Program-made: the position numbers and the translations under genes
In this document: in pieces, positions 23,420-33,900 of the stretch
Position numbering within the stretch: the stretch's first letter is position 1
Layout of the letters: each line of letters starts with the position of its first letter
The notes under the pieces: generated by a model
What the model was told of the DNA's origin: nothing
Databases searched by the model: none
Seen by the model: the letters and a program-made list of their open reading frames with translations, nothing else
Assembly: GCA_964036155.1 (NCBI GenBank)
Contig: OZ038422.1
Coordinates: 27,985,201-28,049,200, forward strand
Length of the DNA: 64,000 bases
Origin: Diploscapter coronatus
Taxonomy: Eukaryota; Nematoda; Chromadorea; Rhabditida; Rhabditidae
Direction: 5' to 3'

Positions 23420-26345
23420 ATGGGTAACACCTTGGATCGCACGTATTCCACTGAAGACGAGGGGGTCGGAAGTTCTTCGAAGCGTCGGAAAAAGGACACC
23501 AAGAAAAAGCGGAACCGATCCAGGAAAGAGGACTCGGATGACGAGGGTCCATCCGTGAAAGTCGCCAAATTGGACACCGTCAAATACGTCCATGAACGGC
23601 TATTCATAAATGTAAATAGCTGAGCAAATATTTAGGGTTGGAGGCGATTTGTGCTATGAAGGGGGTAAATTGTACCAACATTATGGGAGCTTCCCTCGTC
23701 AATTTCGGTACAAATCGTTCTCAACTCAATATTTTAAATTTAAATCTTGAGAATTATGCATTAAAATCTGCATAATTTTGCTAGAATTTAAATTGAATTT
23801 TTTTAGTTTTTCGAAATTTAAAAGATATTTTTATTTTCCAGGGCGAAAACTCGGATGTGACGATCGTGAGTTGCGGCAGATCCTGGCACCTTCACAGGCT
23901 ATATCTGGAACAATGCGACTATTTCAAGGTAATTCAATGACTTCAAAATTAACCTTTTCAATTTTTATTTATATATCTGATAGCTATGTTATTACGTTTA
24001 CATTAAATAATTCAATAATTTGAAATTAAATTTTTCGATTTTAATTCGAACTATTTCAGTATTATGAAAATGTTATCATCAGATAATTCAACATATTATG
24101 CAAATCAAATAATTTCAGGCTTTATTAAATGGCGAGTGGAAAGAATCGAAGAAACAGGAGCTACATCTGGACTATTCAGAGGATAGCAACTTGACGGCCG
24201 AAGGTGTTTTCTTATTTGATTTTTAAAAATAAAAATAATTTGGACCTATCCATACTATAACTTTCAGCTATATCTATATTATTTTCTAAGTAAATTTATT
24301 CTACTAATTAAACGAGTTCATCAACCAAGTAATTATTATATTTAGCCCTGGACGTAGTCTTCGCTTCACTTTACAATAATGAATTGGAAATTCAAGTCAA
24401 ACATTTGGACGGAATAGTAGCCGCCGCAGCGATTATGCAAATTGTAGGACATTTATTCTTTTTCGTCTTTATAAATATACAAATATTTCAGCCCACAATA
24501 CTCGAAAAGTGCGACGAGGTAGCTTCGGAAAATTTGAAATTAGAAAATGTTCTGCACTATCATAGTCTGGCAAATTCCTATGGGCTGAAGGGGGTATTTA
24601 TTTGGTTTAATTGGCAATTTTTGAAAAATAGCTGCATACGAAATTGTATGAAAAAAAGATTTTTACCTTAATAGTCTGACTTTATTTCGCAAGAAACAAT
24701 GTTGCGATGCAATTACTTTTCCAAATTGCCTAGATATTTATCTTTTCATATAGAGAATAGTTAAATTTAGACTCGAGATAACTCCTTCAATATGATGAAG
24801 CACAACTTTTACAAGCTAATGGCCCTGGAAAATCGCGAGTATCTGATGGAACTTCAGTAAGTAAAATACAATGTTGAAATTTGTAAAGTTAGAATATTTC
24901 AGCGAGGACGTCTTGTTAAAACTATTATCGTCTACTGATTTGCTATTCACTGAAGGGGAGCTTGACCTGTATCGATTTGTTAAAACCGTATGAATATTTT
25001 AAAATGTTTATTTTGCGATAATTGAATTTCAGTGGCTGTTCGTGCAAGCCGACCCTTCCAGTATCGCTCTATCAAAGGAAGAATTCGTAGCGGCTCTATT
25101 CAATTTTATTACTTCTTATGAGCCTGGTATTTTAAATTAACTTTACCTAATTATTTAGGTTATAATTTAGGCATATTATTCCTGGAGCACGCACCGATAT
25201 TCGCTGCATTAAGACTGCATTCTCTGACGGTTGATTCAAGTAATATAAAATTTAGGATATTTTAGACAGTTAACCAAAGCTGCAAACTCATATTAAGTAC
25301 AAAACGAATAAAATTCACCATTATAATTCTTATGAAATATTCAGCATCTTCATCTTATGTTTAGTACTTCTATTATTGAGCTTACTACCTATCAATTTAA
25401 ATAATAATAGCTATCTTCTGTTTAAATATAATATTTCCAGAAAGAATTGAGGAGCTAGAAAAGGATAATCTAATTCCGAAGGAGGTTCTGAGGGACTTGA
25501 TCATAGACCAGTGGAAAATGATGCTTCAGAACGAGGAAGACCCCACTTTGTAAGAACATTTATTTAAAAAATGGCAACCAGTAAAAGTAATAGCGTAGTA
25601 ACCTACAAACTAGTGCCTTATGCAAGGCACCAATGTTTTTCTTATATTTTACCCATATAGTTGATATATTTCGTGCACTTTAACCGTTACTACTTCACCG
25701 GGTTGCTAAAGATAATGTTTAAATTTCAGGATCAAGAAATTATCCTCCCACGATTTCACGCTAAATTCCGTTAGATGCGGTAGAGTTGTTGAAGAATTCA
25801 ATGTAAGCCTTAAATTTACTTAAATTGAAAGTTATTTACATTTCAGAAATGCTGGAGATGGCTTGGATACAATAATGGAGTTGATATTAACGTTTATATT
25901 AATGAACGGTAATTTTATAAAATAAAAAATCATTTCAAATTTCTGAATATAGAGCACTTGGTATCCGAAGAAACTGTGTTAATAGTCCCTATTCCACCAA
26001 TATGTCTTCGGAAAGAACGGTTCATTATCGGTAGTTACTTAACCCTCTTAATTGCTTAATTACCTCGAATTAATTAGGATAATTATCGCCAATTCCGAGG
26101 GTGAATTAATTTGTGATACAGGAGACAAGTCCACTACTCTGCAGAAAAATGAGGTAACTAGACTTTACATAATTATCATAATTATCTTAATTGCCTTAAT
26201 TAAGTCGATGCAAGTATGCGTTTTGCCGCATAACGTCAAATTGCCAATTACCGTTCATATCAGTTACCTTACTTCCATGCCGCCTCAACCTTCGTTCATC
26301 TACGTTGGAAATTACGCTAAACTTCACGGAACACAAACTGTATAA
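23420..26345 (+). CDS. gcl-1: Germ cell-less BTB protein (GMCL1 homologue)
   Basis: Fifteen exons (23420-23611, 23842-23928, 24119-24203, 24346-24443, 24492-24593, 24771-24856, 24903-24987, 25033-25126, 25171-25239, 25441-25549, 25730-25802, 25847-25908, 25953-26030, 26078-26153, 26205-26345) give 478 aa, near the 515 aa of human GMCL1. A basic, nuclear-localisation-like N-terminus (KRRKKDTKKKRNRSRK) precedes a BTB domain starting NGENSDVTIVSCG-like at about residue 64, with ALLNGEWKES and a BACK-like region, then the C-terminal GCL segment with VRCGRVVEEFNKCWRWLGY. In flies and vertebrates GCL is a nuclear-envelope-associated CUL3 adaptor needed for germ cell or sperm development; function here is inferred from homology. 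ATTTAG sits directly before the ATG (23413-23418), fitting trans-splicing. Two introns hold MITE-like repeats. AATAAA is at 26583-26588. Confidence 0.9.
24613..24730. repeat. MITE-like inverted-repeat element, family 1, copy c
   Basis: Ends GGCAATTTTTGAAAAATAG and ATTACTTTTCCAAATTGCC are inverted repeats; the middle is more diverged than copies a and b. It lies within the intron between exons 5 and 6 of the gcl homologue. Confidence 0.7.
25573..25706. repeat. MITE-like inverted-repeat element, family 1, copy d
   Basis: Ends GGCAACCAGTAAAAGTAATA and GTTACTACTTCACCGGGTTGC are imperfect inverted repeats. It is inside the intron between exons 10 and 11 of the gcl homologue and has a diverged centre. 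Confidence 0.65.
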
Positions 26346-27081
26346 TTAACTATTTAACTAATTAGATAATTAGTCAGTTAACTAGTTTTGATTAGCCTAT
26401 TTAGTCGATTATAATATGTGCATATTCGTTTACTTAATCGCTAGTATGTAATTTCTTTAATTAGTATCCAGCCTTCTAGTATATTATTTATCCAATCTAA
26501 TACTTGTATATTTTCGAAACTTTCACTTTTTAATGTAAATATTCTTTCATTGGTCTCATTTGTTACATTTCAGGAATTATAAAATAAATAAAGTGTATTA
26601 TTTGATAGCAATTTATAAAAGTGATACATAGTACTACAGAAATACCATACTCATTAATAAAACATTGCATAATCATGTGCAGTGGGTCATAATTGTAGTC
26701 TCACTTATTCAAACTGACATAAAACGGATCTGTTGAATATTTTTAAGAATTTTTTAAATAAAAAATAGTAATTAGACTGCTTTACTATCTTTATCAGTGG
26801 TATGATGTGATAAAGATATCTTTCTGTATTATTCATTATTCCATCATGATCCGAATTTGCCAAATTCATTAGTTAACTTTCCTTGTCCTACATTTCCTGG
26901 AACTAAGATCGGATAAATTTTACAAATTGGTGAATTATACAAATAGTCGATAAAACATGGTTGATATGATATGCCGATGATAAATCGATCGATAAGAAAC
27001 TGCCTACGACGAGATAATGCATGTGTGGAGGAGAAAGATATGACTTTCCAACATGCCTTTTCTTCATTGCCTTTGTGAAAC
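26346..27081. other. Intergenic region after gcl homologue
   Basis: Contains the gcl poly(A) signal AATAAA at 26583-26588 and the likely promoter of the next plus-strand gene. No exon evident; very AT-rich with TAATTAG repeats near 26345-26470. Confidence 0.6.
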
Positions 27082-28587
27082 ATGATTTTCCTCATTGTTA
27101 CCCTAATAATCTCCAAAAATGTTGTAAATTCCCACCCAGTCTTCAATTTTCCCCACGGTTATTTCGATTCTGATAAAATCCAACCTTTCGATGCTATTTA
27201 TTTGAATATGATGGCGAATTCTGCCTATGAATATGGGGGGACCAATCTAGAGGTAAGACAAATTTGATTATAACTAATACGTTGAGCAATTCAACATTTA
27301 AATTTAATATTTCAACGCTAAAATTTGAATAAATAGTGCACAACCATAATTTTTGTTATTGAAATTTCACGAAAAATAGACTCGAGGTGAAAATTCAATA
27401 TTTTTCCTAGGGCTTGGATAAACTTGACGCTATCAGAAAGGAGACTCCACGAGATAATAGCCGAGATCGTCACAGAGTTGAAGATGACCCCGACTTAGAT
27501 CGAGAACCAATATATTCGGAATCAGGAAGTTCGTTTTCCTCACAAAAATTTTAAAAAATTTTATTTCCAGAACTCTTATCATCTATTGCTCCAGAAAATG
27601 ATAAAAGCAAGAACTTGACTGAAAAGGTAAATAAAATCAAGGAGTTGCCAGAGATTTCCCGGAAAATTCGTAAGTTTGCTTAAAAATTCGAGGGAAATTA
27701 TAAATTTTAGGCCAGACCCAAGAAAAATCTAATGAACAAAGCGACAATCCTTTCGAAGAGATCGCGACGAGACCCCCGCCAAATCAGAGGAACTTATTCC
27801 GACAAGTCAAAAATCGTCTGAGCAATGAAAGAAGACATCGGCACAAACATAAGGAAAGACTTGGATTTTTGACCAGGGATGATATAATCAAATCTCATAG
27901 GTAAGTTAGGCTAACTACTAAATAACGAAACCCAATGGCTAGGAGAGAATGAATATGAAAAGAAATAATATAAGAAAAGAAAGGTTCTGTCATTCAATAG
28001 TTCCACATTTTCTCTAACTAGAGGGCACCTCCAAAAGCTAGAACTACCAATTACACTATTTCGATCATCTCGGAAAGTGTTTTATGATGCTCTTTAGAGT
28101 GTATAGAATAGAATTAACTCTGACTTGAAGTGATTACGGTCATTAGATTAGGAGTTATGGCGTTTTGAAAAATACAACATTTAAGAAATTAGAGAGTTAA
28201 AAAGTAGAAGGGCATATTCTTCAATTAGAGGGAGTATGGTAATTTAAAAAGAGTGCATTTACTTCATATTCAGAAAAAGCACTACCACCACGCCTTTCCC
28301 GAAGCTAGTTGATAGCGATGAGATTGAATTGGAGAAGAATGAGAGATTAGGTGGGAGAATGGATCAGGGACAATCGGAAAACGTGAAAGTCCACCCCATA
28401 AATGGTAAGAAAATCACTATTTTCTAAAATTCCTGGAAATTTAGTTCCGGGAAATGCCCTTCAACCATTGTCAAATCGTTACAAGGCTTCTGATGGACTT
28501 ATGAGGTTAAGGAACAATCCATATTCCGAGGTTGAGCTTGGAAAGGGAAACATTTTCATGCTACCCGTTCCTCCTGATAATGTTTAA
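27082..28587 (+). CDS. Unrecognised secreted basic protein
   Basis: Six exons (27082-27252, 27411-27528, 27571-27669, 27711-27900, 28274-28404, 28445-28587) give 283 aa with consistent phases. The N-terminus MIFLIVTLIISKNVVNSHP is a signal peptide. The mature protein is polar and largely disordered-looking, with alternating acidic and basic stretches (for example RRHRHKHKERL near residue 170) and no cysteine cluster or domain I recognise. Dibasic and monobasic sites are plentiful, so processing by proprotein convertases is possible, but no repeated peptide-amide motif is visible. It sits head-to-tail behind the gcl homologue (about 740 bp) and converges on the transthyretin-like gene. Confidence 0.7.
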
Positions 28588-28718
28588 ATTTGCTCATAAA
28601 TATTGTATTTATTCATTATAATATATAAGTCATTACCGATACAATTCGAAAATAATAAGCACATTTTTAAAAGTTTATTCTTCCAAACGTTAAAATTAAA
28701 AACTCGAATAAAAAGAAC

Positions 28719-29798
28719 TTAAGGACAGATCTCCTTGTCGACAGCGGTAACGATGTCGAGTGCGACGTATGACATGTCGTATTCCTGATCCACCTTCTCC
28801 TTCGGGACTTCGTAGGTCGTCTGACGCTTGCAGTTCTGAAACAATAAATAAAAACTTAATTAAATTTAAAGAAATAAATTTTAAATGTAATAATGATCTA
28901 TAAAATGCTACCAGAACAAGTTAGAATATCTTCTATGCTAATAGAATCTTTATTAGCCAGAGATTCAAAAATATTAACCCAAAGATCAAAATATAGGTCA
29001 ATCTAGGGACCTTGAGATCAAAGTAGTCGTTGATCATTTGTAAAACGAAAGAATAGAATTTGTTTTAAAAATTATGATAAATATTTTAATTTCTTACTGG
29101 CTTAGCATTACAGGTATGCTCAAAGATGATGTATGGAGAAATGGTGGTGAATTCGTCTTCCTGTCCGGTGATGAAGAATTCGCCTCTCGAGTCAGAGGTG
29201 GTTTTGGCGAGCTCGTCGTCGGGGTCCACTGAAATTTAAGCTAGTATAAATTTGTTTATTTTTTTAATCTAAAACTCTTAAATCGCATCAAATATTGAGA
29301 TAGTTCTTCTATTTTTAGCCATATTTTATAATATGAATAGCTTTATTTTTAAAAGTATTCTTGATAGGCACACAACTTCCCACTGAATTATTTCACTAAT
29401 TTCAGTCTTTGGAGATATTTGAAGACCATTAACCAATCAAATTTTATGAAGAAAGTTCGCCGATCACTTTATTCACATTTCATAAGTTGAAGATCTTTTA
29501 CTTTATAAAGTTTTCTTGGTAGGCATATAATGATGGTATGTATGATGGCACAATTTTCCATAGAGAAATAGTGCAACATCATATCTTACAATTAGAAGAA
29601 AAGTATGCCATCCATGCAGTCATATTGTTGGCTTTCTAGAGCATTAAACTCACGTCTATCCTTCTCCATGAGGATGACGACCACGCCAGTGTATCGCTTG
29701 GACTGACAGATGGTCGTTCCTTTCACAGTGGCCTTGTACACCTTGGCCGAGGTCAGAACGATCAATCCGGCACAGAAGAACAGGAGCAGAGCCTTCAT
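28719..29798 (-). CDS. Transthyretin-like (TTR) secreted protein
   Basis: Three exons (29654-29798, 29098-29228, 28719-28835) give 130 aa. A signal peptide (MKALLLFFCAGLIVLTSA) is followed by the nematode transthyretin-like fold: an N-terminal beta-strand with KGTTICQSKRYTGVVV, then LDPDDELAKTTSDSRGEFF, ISPYIIFEHTCNAK and a C-terminal segment ending VDKEICP. Size and landmarks are standard for the large nematode ttr family (PF01060). Family members are secreted and mostly of unknown function; TTR-52 is a bridging molecule in corpse engulfment, but I see no reason to equate this gene with it. CTTTCAG lies just before the ATG, fitting trans-splicing. A minus-strand AATAAA (complement at 28674-28679) lies 40 bp past the stop. 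Confidence 0.9.
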
Positions 29799-30105
29799 TC
29801 TGAAAGAAGTAACGATTTTGAAGACAATAACATTTTCGTAAGAACATCCGAAGCGAAAACTTCGTTCCGAGAAAAAGAGCATCAATGAATTAGAAATAAC
29901 ATCATTATGATCAGTGACAGCAATCTGGAAATAGAGTGAGTCAGCCTATATGTTTGATATGATATCATGAATAGAATAGCCTAATTGATATCTTGATACG
30001 ATGTCATAGGTTAAAGATGGCATATCCTCAAAAAATCATAAAGGAAGACGATAATCAATGAAATGGAATCAATCATATCGAAGTATCAAAAACTAAAAAG
30101 GTATT

Positions 30106-30393
30106 GTGAATGGAGTTGGTTCATGTCCTCCTCTCCTACCGTCGATTTATCATCTGTTGTCTTTTGTAGGCCTATTTTCCCTTCTCTCCACCATTTATGG
30201 GAATTTTCTCGATGAATCGCTCTATGATGAAGGGTTGACTTCCCAACGGTCATCACTATTGCCAGAACTATTTCTAAACTGGTTGCGCTACGGCACTTTA
30301 TCGATGAAGTCTAGCAAAAACACCAAGGACGGGTTTCGGGTCGATCAATCAAAATCAAAATTTGAATCGAGAAATATCGAAACTCTCACTTAA
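30106..30393 (+). CDS. Possible small secreted protein, uncertain
   Basis: A single uninterrupted frame of 95 aa begins MNGVGSCPPLLPSIYHLLSF with a hydrophobic stretch of about 20 residues (residues 10-31) that could be a signal sequence, followed by a polar tail with several basic sites. There is no homology I recognise, no clear splice acceptor before the ATG and no nearby AATAAA. It could be a peptide-precursor gene or a chance frame. Confidence 0.25.
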   Translation: MNGVGSCPPLLPSIYHLLSFVGLFSLLSTIYGNFLDESLYDEGLTSQRSSLLPELFLNWLRYGTLSMKSSKNTKDGFRVDQSKSKFESRNIETLT

Positions 30394-30770
30394 ATTTCCT
30401 GAATAGTGAATCACGCTTCCACAAAGTCAAAACATTCCTGACAAATCATGATTTCGAGTTAAAATAGCCTATATTTTGAATCAAGGCATGATACATTATA
30501 ATAATACAATTTTATTTTGTATGTACGTATAATTTATTACGTTTCCAAAACGTCCATAAATTATTATTTCAATTCAAAATACAAGTATCTAATTGACACT
30601 GGGTGCTGTTCATGACCAGCCTACAGCGTAGTCTATCCATCTATCAAAATATGATTCGTGATACAATATATCTTCAAGTTTGATATCGCGAGAGCATTCC
30701 ATATCAATATTTAACTATTTTAGTCTGGCCTTAAATTCATTTCTAATCATTTTAAATAATAATTTGAAAG

Positions 30771-30861
30771 TAGCCTCAGAAAAAGTGCTATCTTTGGCGA
30801 AATAGCATTGGGAGGATGTTTTTTCAAATTCTATTTCGTTCTAAGAGGCTACTTTTCGCGT
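30771..30861. repeat. Foldback element, family 2, copy a
   Basis: Starts AAGTAGCCTC and ends CTAAGAGGCTACTT in inverted orientation; the arms also share GCGAAATAG and CTATTTCGTT. It is about 90 bp and lies upstream of the acyl-CoA oxidase gene. A related copy is at 31052-31135. Confidence 0.65.
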
Positions 30862-30929
30862 AGCCAGATAGAGTTACTTTTGCAAATTATAATTTAAATT
30901 TAATTCATATTTTACATTTCGAATTCAGA

Positions 30930-33900
30930 ATGACTACCCCTCTGATCGACGAATATCGCAAGAAAGCGAGCTTCGATGTGAACACCCTGAGAAACATAAT
31001 CGATGGGGAAGAATTTGTGGAGGCCAAGGTTCAGAAAAACTTTAGAAATTTATAAAAGTAGCCCCCTTCAACGAAATAGCAGTGGAAAGAAGAATGTATT
31101 TCATATACTATTTTTTACTAAGAGGCTACATTTACAAATTTCCAATAAGTTTCGGAAACCCCCGGAAAATGTCAAATTTTCAGAAATGGTGTTATGAGAT
31201 CCTTCGAAAAGAACCTTTATTTGTTCGATCCCACAAAACTCTATCCCGAGAAGAAAAGCGTGAACTGAATTTCCGAAGATGGAAAAGACTTGTCGAGTTG
31301 AAATTTCTGGTTGATGTAAACTCTTCAAGAGAAAAGAGAAGAGGCAAATTTCAATTTTTAGCCCCAGGAAGATTTCGCTAAAGCTTTAGCTGCAATTGAT
31401 GCTCTGGAGACTTTTGATCAGGGGACGGCGGCCAGATATTTTCTGCATGCTAATGTAGGAATAAGTAGATAAATATTATTAGTGACATCTAGTTTTTATA
31501 GTTATTCCTCACATTTGTGGTTTCGAAATATTAAAAAATTTCACGAGTTTCATTTGTTTTAAATTCAACTTTTAAGGTCTTTGGCTCTGCTGTCAGATCC
31601 TTGGGCACCGATAGGCATGCTGAAATTCTGAGACAAACTGAACAAAATGAGGTTTAATTTTAACTTTATTTTAAAAATTCGACCAAGATATCCAAATTTA
31701 GATAGTCGGGTGTTTCTGCTTGACGGAGGTCTCTCATGGATCGAATACCCAGAAAATGCAAACCACGGCTACCTTTGATAAGGGCGAACTCGTGTTCCAT
31801 ACACCAAACATTGGAGCGATAAAGTGCTGGGCCGGAAATTTGTGTTAGCCTAATTTTAGATTCTTTTGGGCGAAGAACGCTTCTATTAGTGTTGCCGAAG
31901 AAGACAAATCGATCCGCTTTCACTTGAATCTCTTTTTGCCTGCAAGCCACGCTACAACTCTGAATGAGAGAGGGGAGAGGGGAGAGAAGAGGAAAGAGGA
32001 GAAAGGAGAGAAGAGAGGAGAGAAGGGAGAGGAGAAAGGGGCGTACCTCTCTCTCAAATGCGCTAATGGAAGCGAAGGCTTTCGAGCGTGGATGGTGTAA
32101 CGGTAACATGGTTGACTTCCACTCACCGCATTGTCGGAGACGCGATCAATCGTTCGGGGCTCGACTCCCCGTTCACGCAATACATTTTTGCCAAAATTCC
32201 TATTTTTTTTTTTTGGAAGAAACGCAGTTTTAGGGCAAAATGAAAGCGAGTTCATTTTCGATATGTCATATGTTTGCAAGCAATTTGCTATGGATCGTTT
32301 TTAACAGAAAATATTCGTATCTATAATCTAATAACGAGATAAAGTTAATTTTGAATTCTCACCTGAATTATTCTTTTAGTTAATATTTTGCATTCTTTGA
32401 AAAACGTCTGTGTCCGACGGCGATTGAAGCCTTCCCTAGACGTTGGAAGCGTCCAATGCCATCACTACACCACAGGCGCTTGTCCCATAGTCGTCTACCC
32501 GGCTTTGAGAAACAATTCATCTTTTTTCCGTTTCCATTAACGCTATCGTGTGTGGTGAGGATAAAGAGTCAAGCGAGGGTGAATTGTCTGCTCTTCTCTA
32601 GCAATAAGAAACGGGAATAATCTTCATGACATTTTAGCAGTTGGAAAAGCGATAATATTTACTATCAAAACAACTATTCAGCCCACTCCGCTACTCACGC
32701 CGTTGTCTTCGCCCAACTTTATACCGAAGGGAGATGTCAAGGGCTTCACTCGTTTGTAATTCAAGTTCGGGACATGAGGACCATGAAACCCCTTGCTGGG
32801 ATCGCAATTGGCGATATGGGAGAGAAGCCCGGCGATTGGAACGGTGTGGAAAATGGATGGATGAAGTTTGACGTAAGTATAAGGAAACCAAATTTTCGGA
32901 AGTAAATTCTAAACTTAGCACCACCGAGCCCCCCTGTGGACATTACTGAACAAGGGTTGTGATGTTACGCCCGAAGGAAAGTACGTTACGAGTTTCAAGT
33001 CCCAGAGTGAAAAGCAATCTGTAACTCTCGGAACTCTATCCGTAGGAAGGTAGATAAAGCTCGAAAATTTCGAAGTTCAATTTGATTTTAGAATGGGCAT
33101 CATCATGAAAGGCGCTAACGCTTGCATTCTCGCTACAACAATAGCACTTAGGTATTCCGTAGCTAGACGTCAGTTTGGTCCACCGAACAAAGGTAGGAAG
33201 ACCGATTATCTCCTAACAGATTGAAAACTTCAGAAGAAATGCCTGTCTTTGAATACCCTCTGCAACAATACCGGCTGATTCCTTATCTGTGTGGCGGATT
33301 CGTCATCAAGATCTTCCAGAAGCGGTATCTAATATTTTCAGAAAAAGTAGTAACGAATTTTACAGATTCCAAAACCACTTCGTTGAGTACATGTGGAGGG
33401 TGATGAGTGGTGAAAAATCGGAGGAACTGGTAAATCATATAAATTATAGAAGAAGTCAAGGAATACCAAGTTAAGGCAGAAATGTCGAAGGAGATTCACG
33501 CCTTGTCTGCAGCCGCAAAGCCCGTAGCTACTTGGATGGGCATTGAGGCTCTTGGAGAAGCGAGAAGAGCCTGTGGTGGCCATGGGTCAGTTGTATTCTC
33601 GATAACTTTTAGCCGACCCAGTACTACTAGTCTTTACAAAACTGACGTCATTCTACATTATATAGGGCTGTCAAATTACTGGCGTTGAACATTTCGAGCA
33701 GAGCATGAGTTTTTCAGCTTCCTGACATGCTCTCGTCTAAACGACCTGAGAGAAAGCTTCGACCCATCACAGACTTACGAGGGCGAAAACAACATGATCC
33801 TACAGCAGTCTTCCAACATTATCTTTGCAAAGGTCTATAAAACTTTGTTATTCAAAACAATCTTAGAGGTTCAGATGAAAGAGCCCCACACCAGGACCCC

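Larger units (their letters stand above)
29799..30929. other. Spacer between ttr gene and acyl-CoA oxidase gene
   Basis: Holds one possible small secreted-protein ORF (30106-30393, listed separately) and a foldback element at 30771-30861. Otherwise AT-rich and without paired splice sites. Confidence 0.5.

Noticed and set aside
23420..28587. Possible operon of gcl homologue and secreted basic protein
   Set aside because: The gap between them is about 740 bp, longer than typical nematode operon spacing, and an own promoter fits; no evidence of SL2-type linkage can be seen.
31666..32279. Overlapping frames of 119-147 codons on the minus strand
   Set aside because: They run through the low-complexity GA tract and antisense to the acyl-CoA oxidase exon and tRNA-like gene; composition is Pro/Leu/Ser repeats.
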